Origin: Polytrichum commune
Lineage: Eukaryota; Streptophyta; Polytrichopsida; Polytrichales; Polytrichaceae
Direction of reading: 5' to 3'
Assembly (NCBI GenBank): GCA_950295325.1
Contig: OX485807.1
Coordinates: 31,901,666-31,965,665, forward strand
DNA length: 64,000 bases
Made by a program: the position numbers and the translations under genes. Under the pieces are notes generated by a model. That model searched no databases, had not been told where the DNA came from, and was given only the letters and a program-made list of their open reading frames with translations. Shown piece by piece: positions 1 through 11,646 of the stretch. Position 1 is the stretch's first letter. The number at the start of each line of letters is the position of its first letter.

Positions 1-2350
1 TGGGTGGGATTTTGGTTTGAGTAAGGAATGTGGAGAGGAGGGTGGATTGGGAGTGGGCTAGAATGTGGATGTCCAAGTGTTGTTGGTGGAGTGGATTTCC
101 TTTGTTGTTCCAGCTTGGTTTGGGACTAGAAGAATGATCATAGAATAAATAAAAATTATATGTTGTGAGTTGTGCTCATTCTCAACAAAAACTCAAATTG
201 GGTTTAGTAGGTGTCACTCACAAGTGTAGAAGTTGACTTGTATCTCTTAATTCACTATGAATTCAATGCATGGCTTATTTATTACAGGATACAACTTTGT
301 TTGCTCATACTTATGGGATATGATTGATGGGTAGTGGATGAGGGGACATTTCTTTTGACAAGCTGATTTTTTTGTTGACCTTTCCATGTGATGGACATTT
401 TTTATTTTTGTTTTTCTTTCAACGGGCAATATTAATTTCAAACCTTATATGCCTTCTTTTTGCTTGTGACCGGTGGAAAAAGGAGTTTTGATTTGGATGG
501 TTATTTTGTGTGTAGTTTGATTTCTTGTATGAGGAGAATGTTGGGGGCATATATGTGTTGTTGAGTGAAATGTTGAGGCTTGGTACGGTGATGTGCAAAG
601 ATCTTATGTTCCATGTAATGAACTTGGTGTTTGAGAATGATGGACATCATGTTAAGGGTAGGGGTTAAGCGTATGGGAATAGAGGGAGGCTTATTTGTGG
701 TGGTGGGGGGAGAGGGGTTTGTGATGTTGTCGGGGGAGATCCGATAAGAGGGGTGTATGGGTGTGGGTCATCATACTGGTAGATATAAATGTAATTTATT
801 CTACAGGTCCTAAGTGAGGGAGGTACTTCTTGTGGATGTGTGAGAGGGTTGTCTTTGGGGTGTGTGGGAGTTTGTTTTAGAGAGTGGTGTTGACTGTGGA
901 GTAGAGCCCTACATTGGGTGCCCATACCCATACCCACCCATGCCCATGGGTTTTGGGTGGGCATGGGTGCAATATTATTGTTCATGGGTGGGCATGGGTG
1001 GGGCACAATTACACAATCATACAAGACACATTACACAATTACACAATACACATTACACAATTTTTGAATACATGGGCGCAATTTGAATAGCATGGGTGGG
1101 CATGGGTGCGCACATGTCATGCTATGGGTGGGCATGGGTGGGCATAGGTCACTGCTGATGGGCATGGTCTGGGTATGGGTGCAATTAAAAAGGAAAATGT
1201 TGGGCTCTGCTGTGGAGGGTGTGTGTGTATGTGTGTGGGGGAGGGGGGGTCATAACAATGTAGGGGAGGATCCGGATGTAGGTTGGTTAGGTCTATTAGT
1301 AGATTAATGATCATACCATGTTCATTTCTTAGGAAGAAGTTGCATAGTCTTGGGGTGGGGTCTATTGAGCATATTAGTGAAAATAACACATGTGGTTAGG
1401 AAAAGTTGTGGCATGTATCATAAGGCTTTGATGAGGTGCGGGGATTGTGCGTGGAGGGCATAGGGTGTTGTGATGGAGAAAGGCTTGAATGTGTCTATTA
1501 GATGTATGTATGGGAGCCTAAGCCTTGCGGAAACTTGCCATTCTGGAAGTGTTTGATGCATCCTTTCCTTATATAATTTATTATTATTCTCTTGGTCATA
1601 TTTAACAAGACATTGCCAAGTCCGGGATTAGTTTCAATATCCCATCCAATTAGAGAAGGGGCCTATGGTATACTGTGGTAGGTTGTCTTGTATGAAAGTT
1701 TTACGAGGCAGTTGTGTATAGTTGGTTGTATAGTTGTCACATTATTTTTGTTGCGGGGGTTGGTTCTTTTATGTCCTTTTGTTGTGATATGAGTTGGTGT
1801 GTTAGGTATGAGTGTTTTGTATGCATGTTGGATATGTTGAGTTGTGAGAGAAGATTTGTTTGGTGTATATTGTAGGGTGCGGTGTATGAGTTGGGGTTTG
1901 GTATGTAGGGTGGGTGTGGGAGTTGCATGTGTGGCGTAGTGGTTTGTTGTGGTGACATGTGGCCTAATGCCATTGGATGATTGTCTTGAGATTTGTGTGG
2001 TCATTAGAGGTTTTATGTGGTTGGAAGAAGGGATGTGGATGTGTGTGCATAGTATGTATGTTGTAGTATTGTAAGTTTTTGTATTGTGAGCTGGTGAAAT
2101 TGTTACAAAATCTAGGTTTTGATCAAGTAGTAATACTTGGTCATTTGGTAAGTTCTGGACTAGTACATATTTTGTAGCTTAGTAAGTGTTTTAGGACCAA
2201 CAATAACTTAGTGCTTAACTTTTGGTTTACTGGAATAGTAACTTTTGATTTAATGTGATAGTAACTTATTAGTTACTACCATGGTAATTATTGGCTTAAT
2301 TCTTAAATTGGTAGGTTATGGTTTTCATGTGGTTAGTTATGGTAAACGGG
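1..2350. other. Strand-skewed low-complexity region
   Basis: The plus strand is strongly rich in G and T and poor in C over most of this stretch, with GT-rich runs such as 1215-1250. Reading frames on the minus strand exist only because the composition removes stop codons; their translations are Thr/His/Pro/Asn-rich and show no recognisable domain. Apart from the minisatellite at 912-1185 I see no gene. It may be an old transposon body with asymmetric decay. Confidence 0.4.
912..1185. repeat. GGGCATGGGT minisatellite with inverted ends
   Basis: The units ATGGGTGGGC and GGGCATGGGT recur about ten times, in two clusters (about 918-1005 and 1090-1185) separated by an ACACAATT-rich spacer. The left edge is in inverse orientation (CCCATACCC) to the right edge (GGGTATGGG), so the block could be a small inverted-repeat element as well as a minisatellite. 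Confidence 0.55.
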
Positions 2351-2882
2351 GTGACTTCTAGTTAGGGTTAGGGTTAGGTTTCGACTTTTGCTACATAAAT
2401 ATAGGCAAAAGGACTTTGGAAGAGAACTAACAGTTGTTAGAGTTAGTTCAACTAATCTCAGATTTAGAGTTTGTCTTCATTGGTGCTCACTTGCTCTCAA
2501 TAGTGTGAGCAATTGTAAATTGGCAATGCTTGAAGTGAATTACCAAGGGAGGAATGGTGCTAAGAAGAACTCAAGCCACTGACTCAAACCAAGCAAAAGT
2601 TTCCTCAAAAGCTCATTGGCTTGGACCCACAAAATAAGAGCTTGAACTCTTGGCATTCCTAAGTGACCTTCATAAAGTGGCTTAGGATTTTGATCAAGAG
2701 ATTGTCATAGTTGTTCCACATAACATTCATCTAGATGCCATACATACACTGTAAGCTTAGTAAAATATTCAAAATTTAAAGAGTAAACCTCAACTTTAAA
2801 GTGGATTGAGTGAACAAGTGTGTGTAAGAGGCTCATGTCTGCCAACTATGAGATTCCTTTCTTCGAGCTCTCAATCTCTTCA

Positions 2883-3091
2883 AGGTCTCTGGGTGTTATT
2901 TGGTTATTTTTTCTCGATAAAAACCTACATTTAATCGGTGTGTGATTTGGTGCAGAACAAAAAGCAGCATTATATTGACAATCTTTATTGGACTACACTC
3001 TCAGATTTTATTAACTACTCAACACTCATCCTCATCGCGTGTTTCATATCAGGCTAGTAAAAAAAAGTAACCATTCAAGTCCCATCTACCT
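2883..3091. mobile_element. TA-flanked MITE copy (family T)
   Basis: A 209-bp copy of the family also seen at 50540-50902, 60557-60937 and 63560-63935. The left edge begins AGGTCTCTGGGTGTTATTTG, like the copy in the transporter intron. The right edge ends in CCCATCTACCT followed by TA. The left flank is CA instead of TA, so one target base has changed. It is internally shortened relative to the other copies. Confidence 0.55.
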
Positions 3092-3099
3092 TACCAAAC

Positions 3100-4040
3100 A
3101 TTGGAGCAGCCACAACTGCTAATGCCCCCTTCCCACTTGAATTTACCAAATAACCAAAGTATTTCCTAAAAACCGGGTAAAGCTCCCTTGGTTATAGCGG
3201 AGGCATCTGACTATCCCAATGCACCTACAAGAACTTGCTCCGGAGATTTTCAAGTAGATTTAAGTCAAGTAACTTTCACACATGTTCATTGTTTTATGTA
3301 CCAAGTGATGAATGTTGGGTAGTTTTGGTCCCATCTCCAAATGCCTTACTACTCACCTATCTTACCATCAGTTTGTGTTAATGAAGCTCCTCGTGCCCTC
3401 ATAGCTAAGACTAAAAAGCAACCAATCACAAAGGGCGATGGGAGGGTCGCTGCTTGAGGCTTAAAACCTCCACTTTTAAGCCATGCCACATCATGCCAAC
3501 ATCATTTGCCAACATCATAGATTATGTCGATGGTGTGAAGGCCAATCGAGGTCCTAAGTCAGAACCAACTTTTAGTCTTTGCTAAAGTCAGGTGGGAAGG
3601 GAACATAAACTGGTAACTGTATGTGCTTGAATTTGACTCGGAACAGTTACACAAAGTTACAAACTTGGTGACTTCCTGCAGGCTCTGGTAGAATTCGCTC
3701 AGAAATTGATGAAGCCGCTGGAAGAGCCATTGTTGTGTCTTTTGGTGCCATTCAGAAGCCGCAGCTCAGTAAAATGCCATGCCCACAACCTCAAACTCCA
3801 AACTCTGGCACCTGTTTCCAAGTCCGAAAGGGTAGGTTAGGAGGCAGATTGTCCTGCATGATTGATTTCTTGGTATTTCCTGAGGAGGGCGAAAGAATTC
3901 ACTCGGGAGATTTTAGCTACAAGCATCTACAGTAGTGCAGAACAACCAAGCATGCAGATCCAAAACTCCATGGCTTCGGCAATGTTCTACGAGGCTGAAA
4001 ACAAATATCGTAATAAATTGTTGTATGCAGATAGGCTTCC
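3100..4040. other. Intergenic stretch, no gene assigned
   Basis: No recognisable protein. From about 3660 the GC content rises towards the secreted-protein gene. A splice-like CCTGCAG at about 3675-3681 precedes a short open stretch, but nothing ties it to a known exon. Confidence 0.3.
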
Positions 4041-4042
4041 TT

Positions 4043-4049
4043 TATAAAT
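4043..4049 (+). promoter_or_regulatory. Possible TATA box
   Basis: TATAAAT lies about 310 bp upstream of the start codon of the secreted-protein gene, at the beginning of a GC-richer block. If used, it would give a 5' leader of roughly 280 nt. No other evidence supports it. Confidence 0.35.
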
Positions 4050-4358
4050 GAGCTGCGTCAGCAGTTATTGCATCCTGTCGATTTCCTCCATGTGGAAGGG
4101 ACCAGAAGAACCGGATCCACATTGAATTCAAGAATGAATTCGAACGAAGGTACGGAGGATAATGCCGACATTGGAGCAGCCGTTGATATGGTTGATGCCG
4201 CATCACCTGCTGATGGACTCTCTGGCACTTTAAAATCTCACCGTGGGGCCCTAATTGCTCACTTCTCATCACTTCTCTAGACTACATTCCAAAACCGCCT
4301 AATCCTGCAAGCATCTCGCATTTCGCAACGAACAGATTCGAGCATCCACACATTTGCC

Positions 4359-4796
4359 ATGGCGCAGATTCTGTTTGTACTTGGACTTGTGGCGGCCGCA
4401 TTGTGCATGGCGGAGGCCACTCGTCCTGGAGACTCCCTGCCCACAGTGCCCGTGAAATTCGAGGTGGATGTTAACAACAAATGCAACAATTTCGATGTGG
4501 AACTGAGCGTCGAGATTTCACCCGGGAAGGTGCACAAGCCAGTGCGTTGCAAGAAACACAAGTTGACGACCGTCGGTCCCATCGAAGTGAAAGTGAACGT
4601 GCTTGAGATTATCAACTGCGAGGTGTCGCTGTGCAACAAGAAGGGCAAGAAGGTGAAGCTGAGCCTGGACCTCCTCAAGCTCGCCCACATCATCGCCGAA
4701 GTGAAGTACTTGGCTCTGGACCTCGTGGAGGATGTGGCGGAGGGAGTTGTGAAAATTCTCTGCGGCCCAATCCTGGTCGCTAAGATCACATTATAG
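4359..4796 (+). CDS. Small secreted protein, unknown family
   Basis: Single-exon ORF of 145 residues. Residues 1-20 form a typical signal peptide: a short N-terminus, a hydrophobic core rich in Leu/Val/Ala, and Ala-Glu-Ala before the likely cleavage site. The mature part has five cysteines (42, 64, 87, 92, 135), a Lys-rich middle with several KK pairs, alternating Val/Lys/Glu stretches that suggest beta strands, and an amphipathic helix-like segment around 103-130. The ATG sits in a good context (GCCATGG) and the local GC content exceeds that of the AT-rich surroundings, as expected for a real exon. The protein is probably exported to the apoplast or vacuole. I do not recognise the family and do not assign a function; a cysteine-rich defence-type or cell-wall protein is possible but only a guess. 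The antisense frame over the same bases is a shadow. Confidence 0.72.
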   Translation: MAQILFVLGLVAAALCMAEATRPGDSLPTVPVKFEVDVNNKCNNFDVELSVEISPGKVHKPVRCKKHKLTTVGPIEVKVNVLEIINCEVSLCNKKGKKVKLSLDLLKLAHIIAEVKYLALDLVEDVAEGVVKILCGPILVAKITL

Positions 4797-4799
4797 AAT

Positions 4800-6640
4800 G
4801 ACTTGCTCCCACATTCGGCAGCTCTTTCATAGCATTCAGCCTAATTCTTCTCCGGAGCTAAGAAAAGCTATGTTTCATTGGGGTCTGTCCAAAAATCCTT
4901 GTTTGTCATGATGTTTCGGAGAGATGCCCTAAGGTTATTCCTCCGAGCACTTACTTAATTTCTCAGTACTGAGTCAATCAAGTCAAGACAGGTGTGGTTC
5001 ATATGTGATACGAGTTTTACTAGTTTGTAGGAGGACAGGCTAGTAGGGATACAACCCTGATGCAAAGTAGAAGGTAATTGTCGGCACTCTGCGCAGTTGG
5101 CACATGCATCATCATGTGTGATAGGCTGAGAGGGGTCATGGTGTACACAGAATAACATTCTTTTGGCAGATCCATTCAAGCCGCTACAATAAATCTTAAC
5201 TTCATTCAAGCTAGGTACTCGCCTGCTCAACGTCAGTGCTCGGAGCAAGGCCATGTGTTCGTATGTAATCTTGGAACATTCCTTCACAAATATTGGTCCA
5301 TCCTATCAGTGTTTGGGTCTCACCTTGCATGGCTACCATGTGAATTCGATCACCACTGAATTTCCACAATGTCCACATCCCCCATCAACTGCTCTGAATC
5401 TATACAGCTATGTGCATCGACGATGTCATTGTTGTTGTTGCACTTGTTGTACGCTGTTGAAATGCGCAAGTAGGAAAGCCATCAGGTATCTGGGCCTTAT
5501 GTGGTCGCTCTTCTTGAATCGGACGTCCATATTGGAGTGGTATTTAGCAAGGCTTAAAGTTTAGAACAGACGCCGAATAGGCATGGTTACAATGACATTG
5601 AACTATATGTTCAAAAATATAGACAACAATTCAGGTTCAATAGCAAACACAATTGTGAGGGCCTATGCGATCGCGTAAAGAGTAAGAGAATGTTCACTTT
5701 GGACTCTCGTAACTTCTATCTCTCAAGTCAGATTTTCAGAACCAGAAATTAAAATCCTTAAATTTTATTCACAATTTGTAATTGGATAAGACATCTCCCA
5801 ATCCAATCCAATGGCCAGAAACACCATGGAGTTGGCCACTATGACACATACCTGAAGTCTGGAACGTGCAAACTTTAGTGAGCAGTGCGAATCTGGAATT
5901 GGCTACTGAGACTGGATCGATAGGCGCTTACATTGACAAAGAACTTGATCATAAGTCTTGTCAAAGCCTATTCCCCAAATATTGTATGCAAGATAGTTGA
6001 GATCAGTATAAATCCACAAAAGTTATGCAACTTATGAGTTAGTAATCAAGGGCTTTTCCAAGCGCACCAAAGCATACAACTCCAACCCTCACAATTAGCA
6101 ATGGTCCAAACAGACAGAGAAGCATTTACTTTTGAGGAAAACAACATCAGCGACAGGCACCACCTAAAATGGTAGACCTATCTCCCAAAATCCTACTTCC
6201 AAGTTCCATGAAGCATAAACACCATTCATTGAAGTTTGAACATTGCGGAGTCTGAGTCCATGATATGCCCAGTTCTTCTTATTGTTCGTCAAAGATTCGA
6301 GTGAAATTGGTCTTTCTGGAAATGCAGAAATCGTCCATGATGAAATTTTCAATCGCAGTAAGATTCTTTGTGCATAACTGTTCTTGGGACCAAAGATGTC
6401 CTTGAAGCAACCAATTAGGTCAGATAGGCAAATTTGTCTATGGAGATAGTTGTCCTAGTGTTGACTTTATAGATTGTAAATGACCCCAACCGTACATACT
6501 TAATGTGTTATATTTTTCTGGTCTTCAACTACATGAAATAAGAGACATTACAAGACTCATGCAAAAGATGTGATTTCCTATATCATCTAGTGTGATTTTC
6601 CAAAAATCCAATTTTACATTCGGGATGACCCTAGATTACC
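4800..6640. other. Intergenic stretch, no gene assigned
   Basis: This begins with the probable 3' untranslated region of the secreted-protein gene. Short frames at 4955-5287 (-) and 5253-5564 (+) have no recognisable domains or supporting signals. I see no repeats beyond short low-complexity tracts. Confidence 0.3.
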
Positions 6641-6646
6641 GGATGA

Positions 6647-6722
6647 TAGTGGAGAGGTGCCCAAAACCAAATGAAGTGGGTAGCAGTCCGATTCCCAGCT
6701 GTGAAATCTTCTCTACTTGACG
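6647..6722 (+). repeat. SINE-like fragment (family S1)
   Basis: The segment GTGGAGAG...CCCAAA followed by TCCGATTCCCAGCTGTGAAA matches the reverse complement of 19180-19345. That copy contains an intact GGTTCGATTCC, the tRNA-type B box of RNA polymerase III promoters. Here the B box is reduced to AGTCCGATTCC. Two dispersed copies in opposite orientation support a tRNA-derived SINE. Confidence 0.6.
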
Positions 6723-6986
6723 GAAAATTAGCCATATGGTCACATGTCTCATGTGTTCCAAAAACTAAAAATTATATTAAATCCAATTTTACTTGAATAG
6801 CAATTTTACTTGAAATCAGTGGGTTACAAGTTATTGTTTTCTTGCAGATCAAGCCAATCAATTTTTCTTTAGGTATTCCGCTCCTTGTAAATTCCTTTAT
6901 GATGTTGAGTTGATCAAACAACATCTAAGAGCTTTTGTTGACACCTCCTCATTATTTTGACTACTTGTATTCAAACTCTTTAAAAA

Positions 6987-6997
6987 GGGGGGGGGGG
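6987..6997 (+). repeat. G11 homopolymer
   Basis: Uninterrupted run of 11 G, followed by AGGGG. One of five G or C runs of 11 or more in the first 21 kb. Confidence 0.9.
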
Positions 6998-7029
6998 AGG
7001 GGTGGATAACCCACAACCTTGATTGAAGT

Positions 7030-7560
7030 ATTGTATCTTTTGATCACAATGGACATATATAATAATCTTAAATATCCGATACGCCCAATATATGGGAAAC
7101 CACTAAAAGAACATCTTTTGGCCACTAACATATTCCAACCCCAACCGCACACTTTGCCCAAACCACAACATTGACACTTGGCCACACCTACTCTCCACTT
7201 GCACCCACTCACACATAAATGACCTTCGCATAGCCTGACACAACAAAGCAATGCACCAAATAGCCCACATGCACATGCATGGCCTGGCCAAGACCCGACA
7301 TGTTATGTATACTAGGGGCCCTCATAGATACCATAAAACACATACATCAAATAGCCATAAAATACCTCACATACCTTGTCCTAAATAAAAGAAAGCTTGA
7401 CAACCACCAAGCCCCAGTTGACCTGCCCACATGAACCCAAACACCCACACCTAATTCATCAAAAACTCACAAACGGCACACCCTCCTTCCCCCAAAACTA
7501 TTACTTAAAGAACCCATCTCCTAGAAGGTAAAAAATATGCCTACCCTGTCACCTGATAAA
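7030..7560. other. C/A-rich skewed stretch, no gene
   Basis: The plus strand is rich in C and A and poor in G, the mirror image of the skew at 1-2350. Minus-strand frames here are by-products of composition. No domain is recognisable. Confidence 0.35.
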
Positions 7561-7956
7561 ACGAGATTAGAATAAGAAAGAACGGGCTCTCATTCACGTT
7601 GGTGCAAATAAAAAGCACCGATGTTATTTTTATTTTATTTCATTTATATTATGAGGTTTGTCCAAAGATTATTAGGACTTGTCAAATCTCGAAGCTCATG
7701 GCCCCCATTTGATTGATGTTGGTGCATGTCAATTAACACTTGAGGATGTCAATTACTTAGTGAGATCCTTGACAATGCATGCAAATCAATTGAAGGGTTC
7801 CTAACTTATTAATCACATTACTGCAAGGATACTAGCTTTGAATTTTTACCAATTGAATGATATAGCCTAGATTGTTAATACTTGATAAGGAAACCATAAC
7901 TACATGAGATCAACATTTTATCAAAGCTATGGAAAATCTGCTTAGGCTTCAGAATA

Positions 7957-8370
7957 TTAGGTATTTGGCCTCATCATGGGTACTTCCAACTCCACATGCA
8001 ATTATGACTTTTGGATCAAACTGGGGATTTTTTTCATCTAGTAAGCAATTGTAAATTTAATATTTATTAACATTTCAAATTGTAAAATTGAAGCTAAGTT
8101 GCAAAAGTTATAAAAGGTGGAAGTAAAAAAAAAAATTTGTATGAATGATCACATAGGCTCATTCAATTTTGTTTGATATTGAACCTTGAAAGGTGTACAT
8201 GTTGAGCTGATAGTCTAATCTTATCATAACACATGTCTTTATGATGTTTGTTTCTAGCTACAAGCCTTGCCGTTTACCACTCCAATAGAGGTGTGGAATT
8301 AAGAAGAGTGCCACATAATTCCCACACACATTAAAGTCTCCACATAAATGAGACCACATGCAAGAACTAA
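7957..8370. mobile_element. Degenerate family-T MITE copy
   Basis: The left part (GGTATTTGGCC...GGGTACTTCCAAC) parallels the left end of the element at 54651. The middle (ACACATGTCTTTATGATGTT and the following CAAGCC...ACCACTC) parallels 54900-54960 and 60840-60890. Ends are approximate and the copy is old. Confidence 0.45.
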
Positions 8371-8379
8371 GGTAGAGGG

Positions 8380-9475
8380 TGCTTGAACTATGACATTTGC
8401 AAAATTGGTAAGTGGGATGCAATACCTCATCACCGGTAATGTGGCATTAGTCTTCATTATGAGAGGCTCATATGATTCTACGATACACTCTCCTTAAATA
8501 CCATTATTCTAATAATCATGCACCTTTAAAGCATCAGCTACATGCCCAACTACCGGTTTCATCTCAATCTAAAGTGTTGACTATGACCCCCTTTTCCTTA
8601 AGGAGGACTCTCTTATAATATTCTTACTCAACCTTCTCGAGTTCTTCTTGCTTCCTTGTACGAATCCAATCCTAGGTTGGGATCTATGTTCGGGGAAAAC
8701 CGACGGCTAGTTCATTATCAGCCGATGGATTTCTCCTCATGGCCGGTCCAAATTTCCAACCATCAGATGGCAATCCGACTGTAATTTCAATCCTCCGGCA
8801 ATTAGCCAATGAACCATAAAATGTCCCGGAAATGTAGCCGATTCTTCTTGTGAGTTACTCGATTTCAACCAGAAGCATCCAGAGTGCTATTTGTCTGGGG
8901 CATCTGATGATGCACTTGAGGAAGTACCCTTAACCTTAAACTTTTTGAATTATGCAACCTTTCCATGACCAAATCCAATTGCTTCTATGAAGAATTGGGG
9001 GACCCTTGGCCTTCAAGCGGTGAAGGCATTGCTAGGTTCAATTCCTGCCAAGGATATTAACTCTTCAAATTTAAAGTTTTGAACATGCCTTTCTTTTCAC
9101 TTATTCAAGATTTTGTACTAAGAAATGATTTCTAATAACTTTTCATACATTTTGTAAACAACTAGTGCCGATATGAAATCCATTTAATCGGATATTGGCC
9201 AATGAAAATATGAAAATATAGGCAATTGGTCGATTGACTTTACACAAGACCGGCTCTTGCCGATGTAAATTGGGAAAAATCCGACCCTTCGTAGCAACTA
9301 CCGGCAATTAGCCATTAAGGCTTCAAAAACTTCCCGAACTCTGATTGGGATACTCCTAAACTCTTAGACCTCTTCGTAAGTTATTGCTTCCTTAATCACG
9401 CTTACCAAGACTTCCTTAAATTGATTGACCTTCTTTGCCGTTATTAGTACTTATGAGAATGAAAATTCAATCAAG
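8380..9475. other. Unassigned stretch with a 14-bp direct repeat
   Basis: CCGGCAATTAGCCA occurs at 8795-8808 and again at 9301-9314, and CCGA/CCGG words are locally frequent. Decayed retroelement sequence is possible, but no coding domain or terminal pair can be shown. Confidence 0.3.
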
Positions 9476-9487
9476 TCATGCAACACA

Positions 9488-9851
9488 GGATAACATTACC
9501 CAACCCAATACTCTTAACTCCGGCGCGGAGTTCGATGCGGCTCCGATGCGGCTCCGGGGAGGTTCGGATGCCAGCTCCGGTGGGTTCGGGTGGGTTGGGG
9601 CAAAAATTGCCCCCTATTTTTTTGATTGGGTGGGGCCTTACTTGATCTCATAAGGGGCCTCCTAGAGTAATTTGGGGCCATAGAACCCAAATTTAACAAA
9701 AAAAACCAAAAAAAGTCATCAAGGGGCCAAAACAGGGAGGGCCAGAAAAATGGACCCACCGGAGCTGGCATCCGAACCTCCCCGGAGCCGCATCGGAGCC
9801 GCATCGAACTCCGCGCCGGAGTTAAGAGTATTGGGTTGGGTAATGTTAGGG
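9488..9851. mobile_element. MULE-type MITE with perfect 95-bp inverted repeats
   Basis: Bases 9491-9585 and 9754-9848 are a perfect 95-bp inverted repeat, starting TAACATTACCCAACCC. Three further bases at each end do not pair. The element is flanked by the direct repeat TGCAACACA at 9479-9487 and 9852-9860, a 9-bp target duplication as expected for the Mutator superfamily. Its arms are GC-rich (CTCCGGCGCGGAG) within AT-rich DNA. Perfect arms and an exact duplication indicate a recent insertion. A 133-residue frame crossing it is produced by the repeat arms. Its termini differ from those of the large MULE at 25595-37264, so it belongs to another family. Confidence 0.9.
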
Positions 9852-10416
9852 TGCAACACACACCTTCAAGGTAGAACTCGTCATCACTACCATACAATTC
9901 TTTTGTGATATACATACTTGGAACATAACTTCAACATACACTCATTCCAAGAGGCAACCTAGTATATATTCTTCACACCAAAACTAGTCACACAAAAAAT
10001 TGTTCCTCTTCTCCTAAAATCTCCCGCAAGTCTTAGCCTAATTCCACTCCCCATCCTCACCAATGCAAAAAATTGTGGTCCCTTTTTTATGGAACCTTCT
10101 ATCTTATCCTCGCCTAATTTTTTCCTAATCCTTGTCTACTTACTTTTTTCCCTTTCTCTTACCACTAGTAATCATAAGACATGTTTTTTGATTGTTAACA
10201 CAACCTAATATATAAATTGTAAACAAAAAGCACTGGAACAACATGGCAAGAGTGAAAAAAAACTACACTAAATATTGTATATAGTGTCATATGGCATCTA
10301 TGTCAATGTGGTAAATTTTCTAATGATACTTCTTATGAACAAGTTCACAAATATTGTTATAGATGATTGAGATTTGGATGAAATCCAAGCCAATTATTGA
10401 AACAAAGTTTGGTATA

Positions 10417-11312
10417 CAGTCCACCCTCTATAAGTGTTAACAATTGGGAGTGGTAATATTGTTAACACTTATAGAGTGTTAACACTTATAGAAATATAGA
10501 GTTTAACAAATCAAAACATAACACGTAAATGTAACACAAGTAAAATATTGTTATAATACCAAATGAAGTTCCAAAATACAATTGAGGAGTCTAACTCCTC
10601 CATTTCCACTCCTCTAGGATGGAAGAAGGCATCTATAGAGGTTTGAACTCTGAAGCCTGAACTCTGAAGCCTTCCCCATCTCTACTGTCCTAGATTAAAT
10701 TGAAAGACAGATGCAAACTGACTCTAAACCACAAGGACACAAACCCTATCCACGAAAATAATACAACACCCTCAAAATTAATCAGACAAAACTCGCCGCC
10801 GCTGCCGCGGGAGACTTGGAAGGCAGATTTCGGCCAACCATAACTCACTCGTTAGAAGTCGGAATTCGACAAAACTACTACCATTGGAATTGTCTCCTCA
10901 ATAGCTTTCTAATGGTATGTGATTCGCCCTACAAGTCTGAAATTCGAAAACAACATTCTCATAAATTCGAACGTTGGTAGACTGGCTCAACCTGCTAGGG
11001 TAAACTGAGTTGACGAGGGAGGGACTTGCAGTCAATATCCTAAACCCTAATAATTTCTAAATGGGGGGTATGTTATAGTATGTTACAGTATATTACATGT
11101 GCTATGTTACAATATATTGTATTGTATGGTATTATATAGTATAATAATAAGTTAACAGATATAGAGGGCAAAATTACAAAGAGGGGAGTAGCCAATCAGT
11201 TAACACTTAACACTTAACGTTATTGTAGTCTCCCCAAGTAGGGAGTAGAAAAAATGTTAACACTTATGGAATTTTAACACTTATAGAGGTAACACTTATA
11301 GAGGGTGGACTG
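10417..11312. mobile_element. Pogo/mariner-like non-autonomous element
   Basis: The termini form a perfect inverted repeat of at least 23 bp beginning CAGTCCACCCTCTATAAGTG, each bordered by TA (10415-10416 and 11313-11314), the target duplication of the Tc1/mariner superfamily. The word TTAACACTTATAGA and its complement recur near both ends (about 10464, 10482, 11258, 11275, 11292), as in subterminal transposase-binding repeats. No transposase is present. The interior has a GC-rich patch (10787-10815) and a palindromic AT-rich segment (11067-11150). Confidence 0.85.
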
Positions 11313-11646
11313 TATTCAACATCCCAAATTATCTATAATAAAATATTGTCATGGATGGTTGAAATTTGGATGAAAAATAACTTAGTTAGTGACAGTAATT
11401 GTTACATTTTAAATCAATTCTACCAAAAACAAACTTACAAGGAATGAAAAATATTGTTAGATTTACATTTAATGTTGAGTAAGACAAATGGAATCGGTGA
11501 CACAAATACAAAATTTATTGTAACAAGACAACAAGCTTTTTCTTACTCCAAATGATTTTCACGATTTTTTTGGGCCCGAAAGATGGCCCGAAAGATAGCC
11601 TTCAGCCCGTACACAATCAATTTTAGGACCATCTAAGACCTATATA

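Noticed and set aside
665-1024. 119-codon minus-strand reading frame
   Set aside because: Pro/His-rich translation of the GGGCATGGGT minisatellite and its flanks.
1663-2004. 113-codon minus-strand reading frame
   Set aside because: Thr/His/Pro/Asn-rich product of strand-skewed DNA without any recognisable domain.
2356-2382. TTAGGG repeats resembling a telomere
   Set aside because: Only two to three units, and plants mostly use TTTAGGG; chance or a minor interstitial trace.
4277-4789. 170-codon frame antisense to the secreted-protein gene
   Set aside because: Shadow of the plus-strand coding sequence; no signal peptide or domain of its own.
9514-9915. 133-codon minus-strand reading frame
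   Set aside because: Formed by the inverted-repeat arms of the MITE at 9488-9851.
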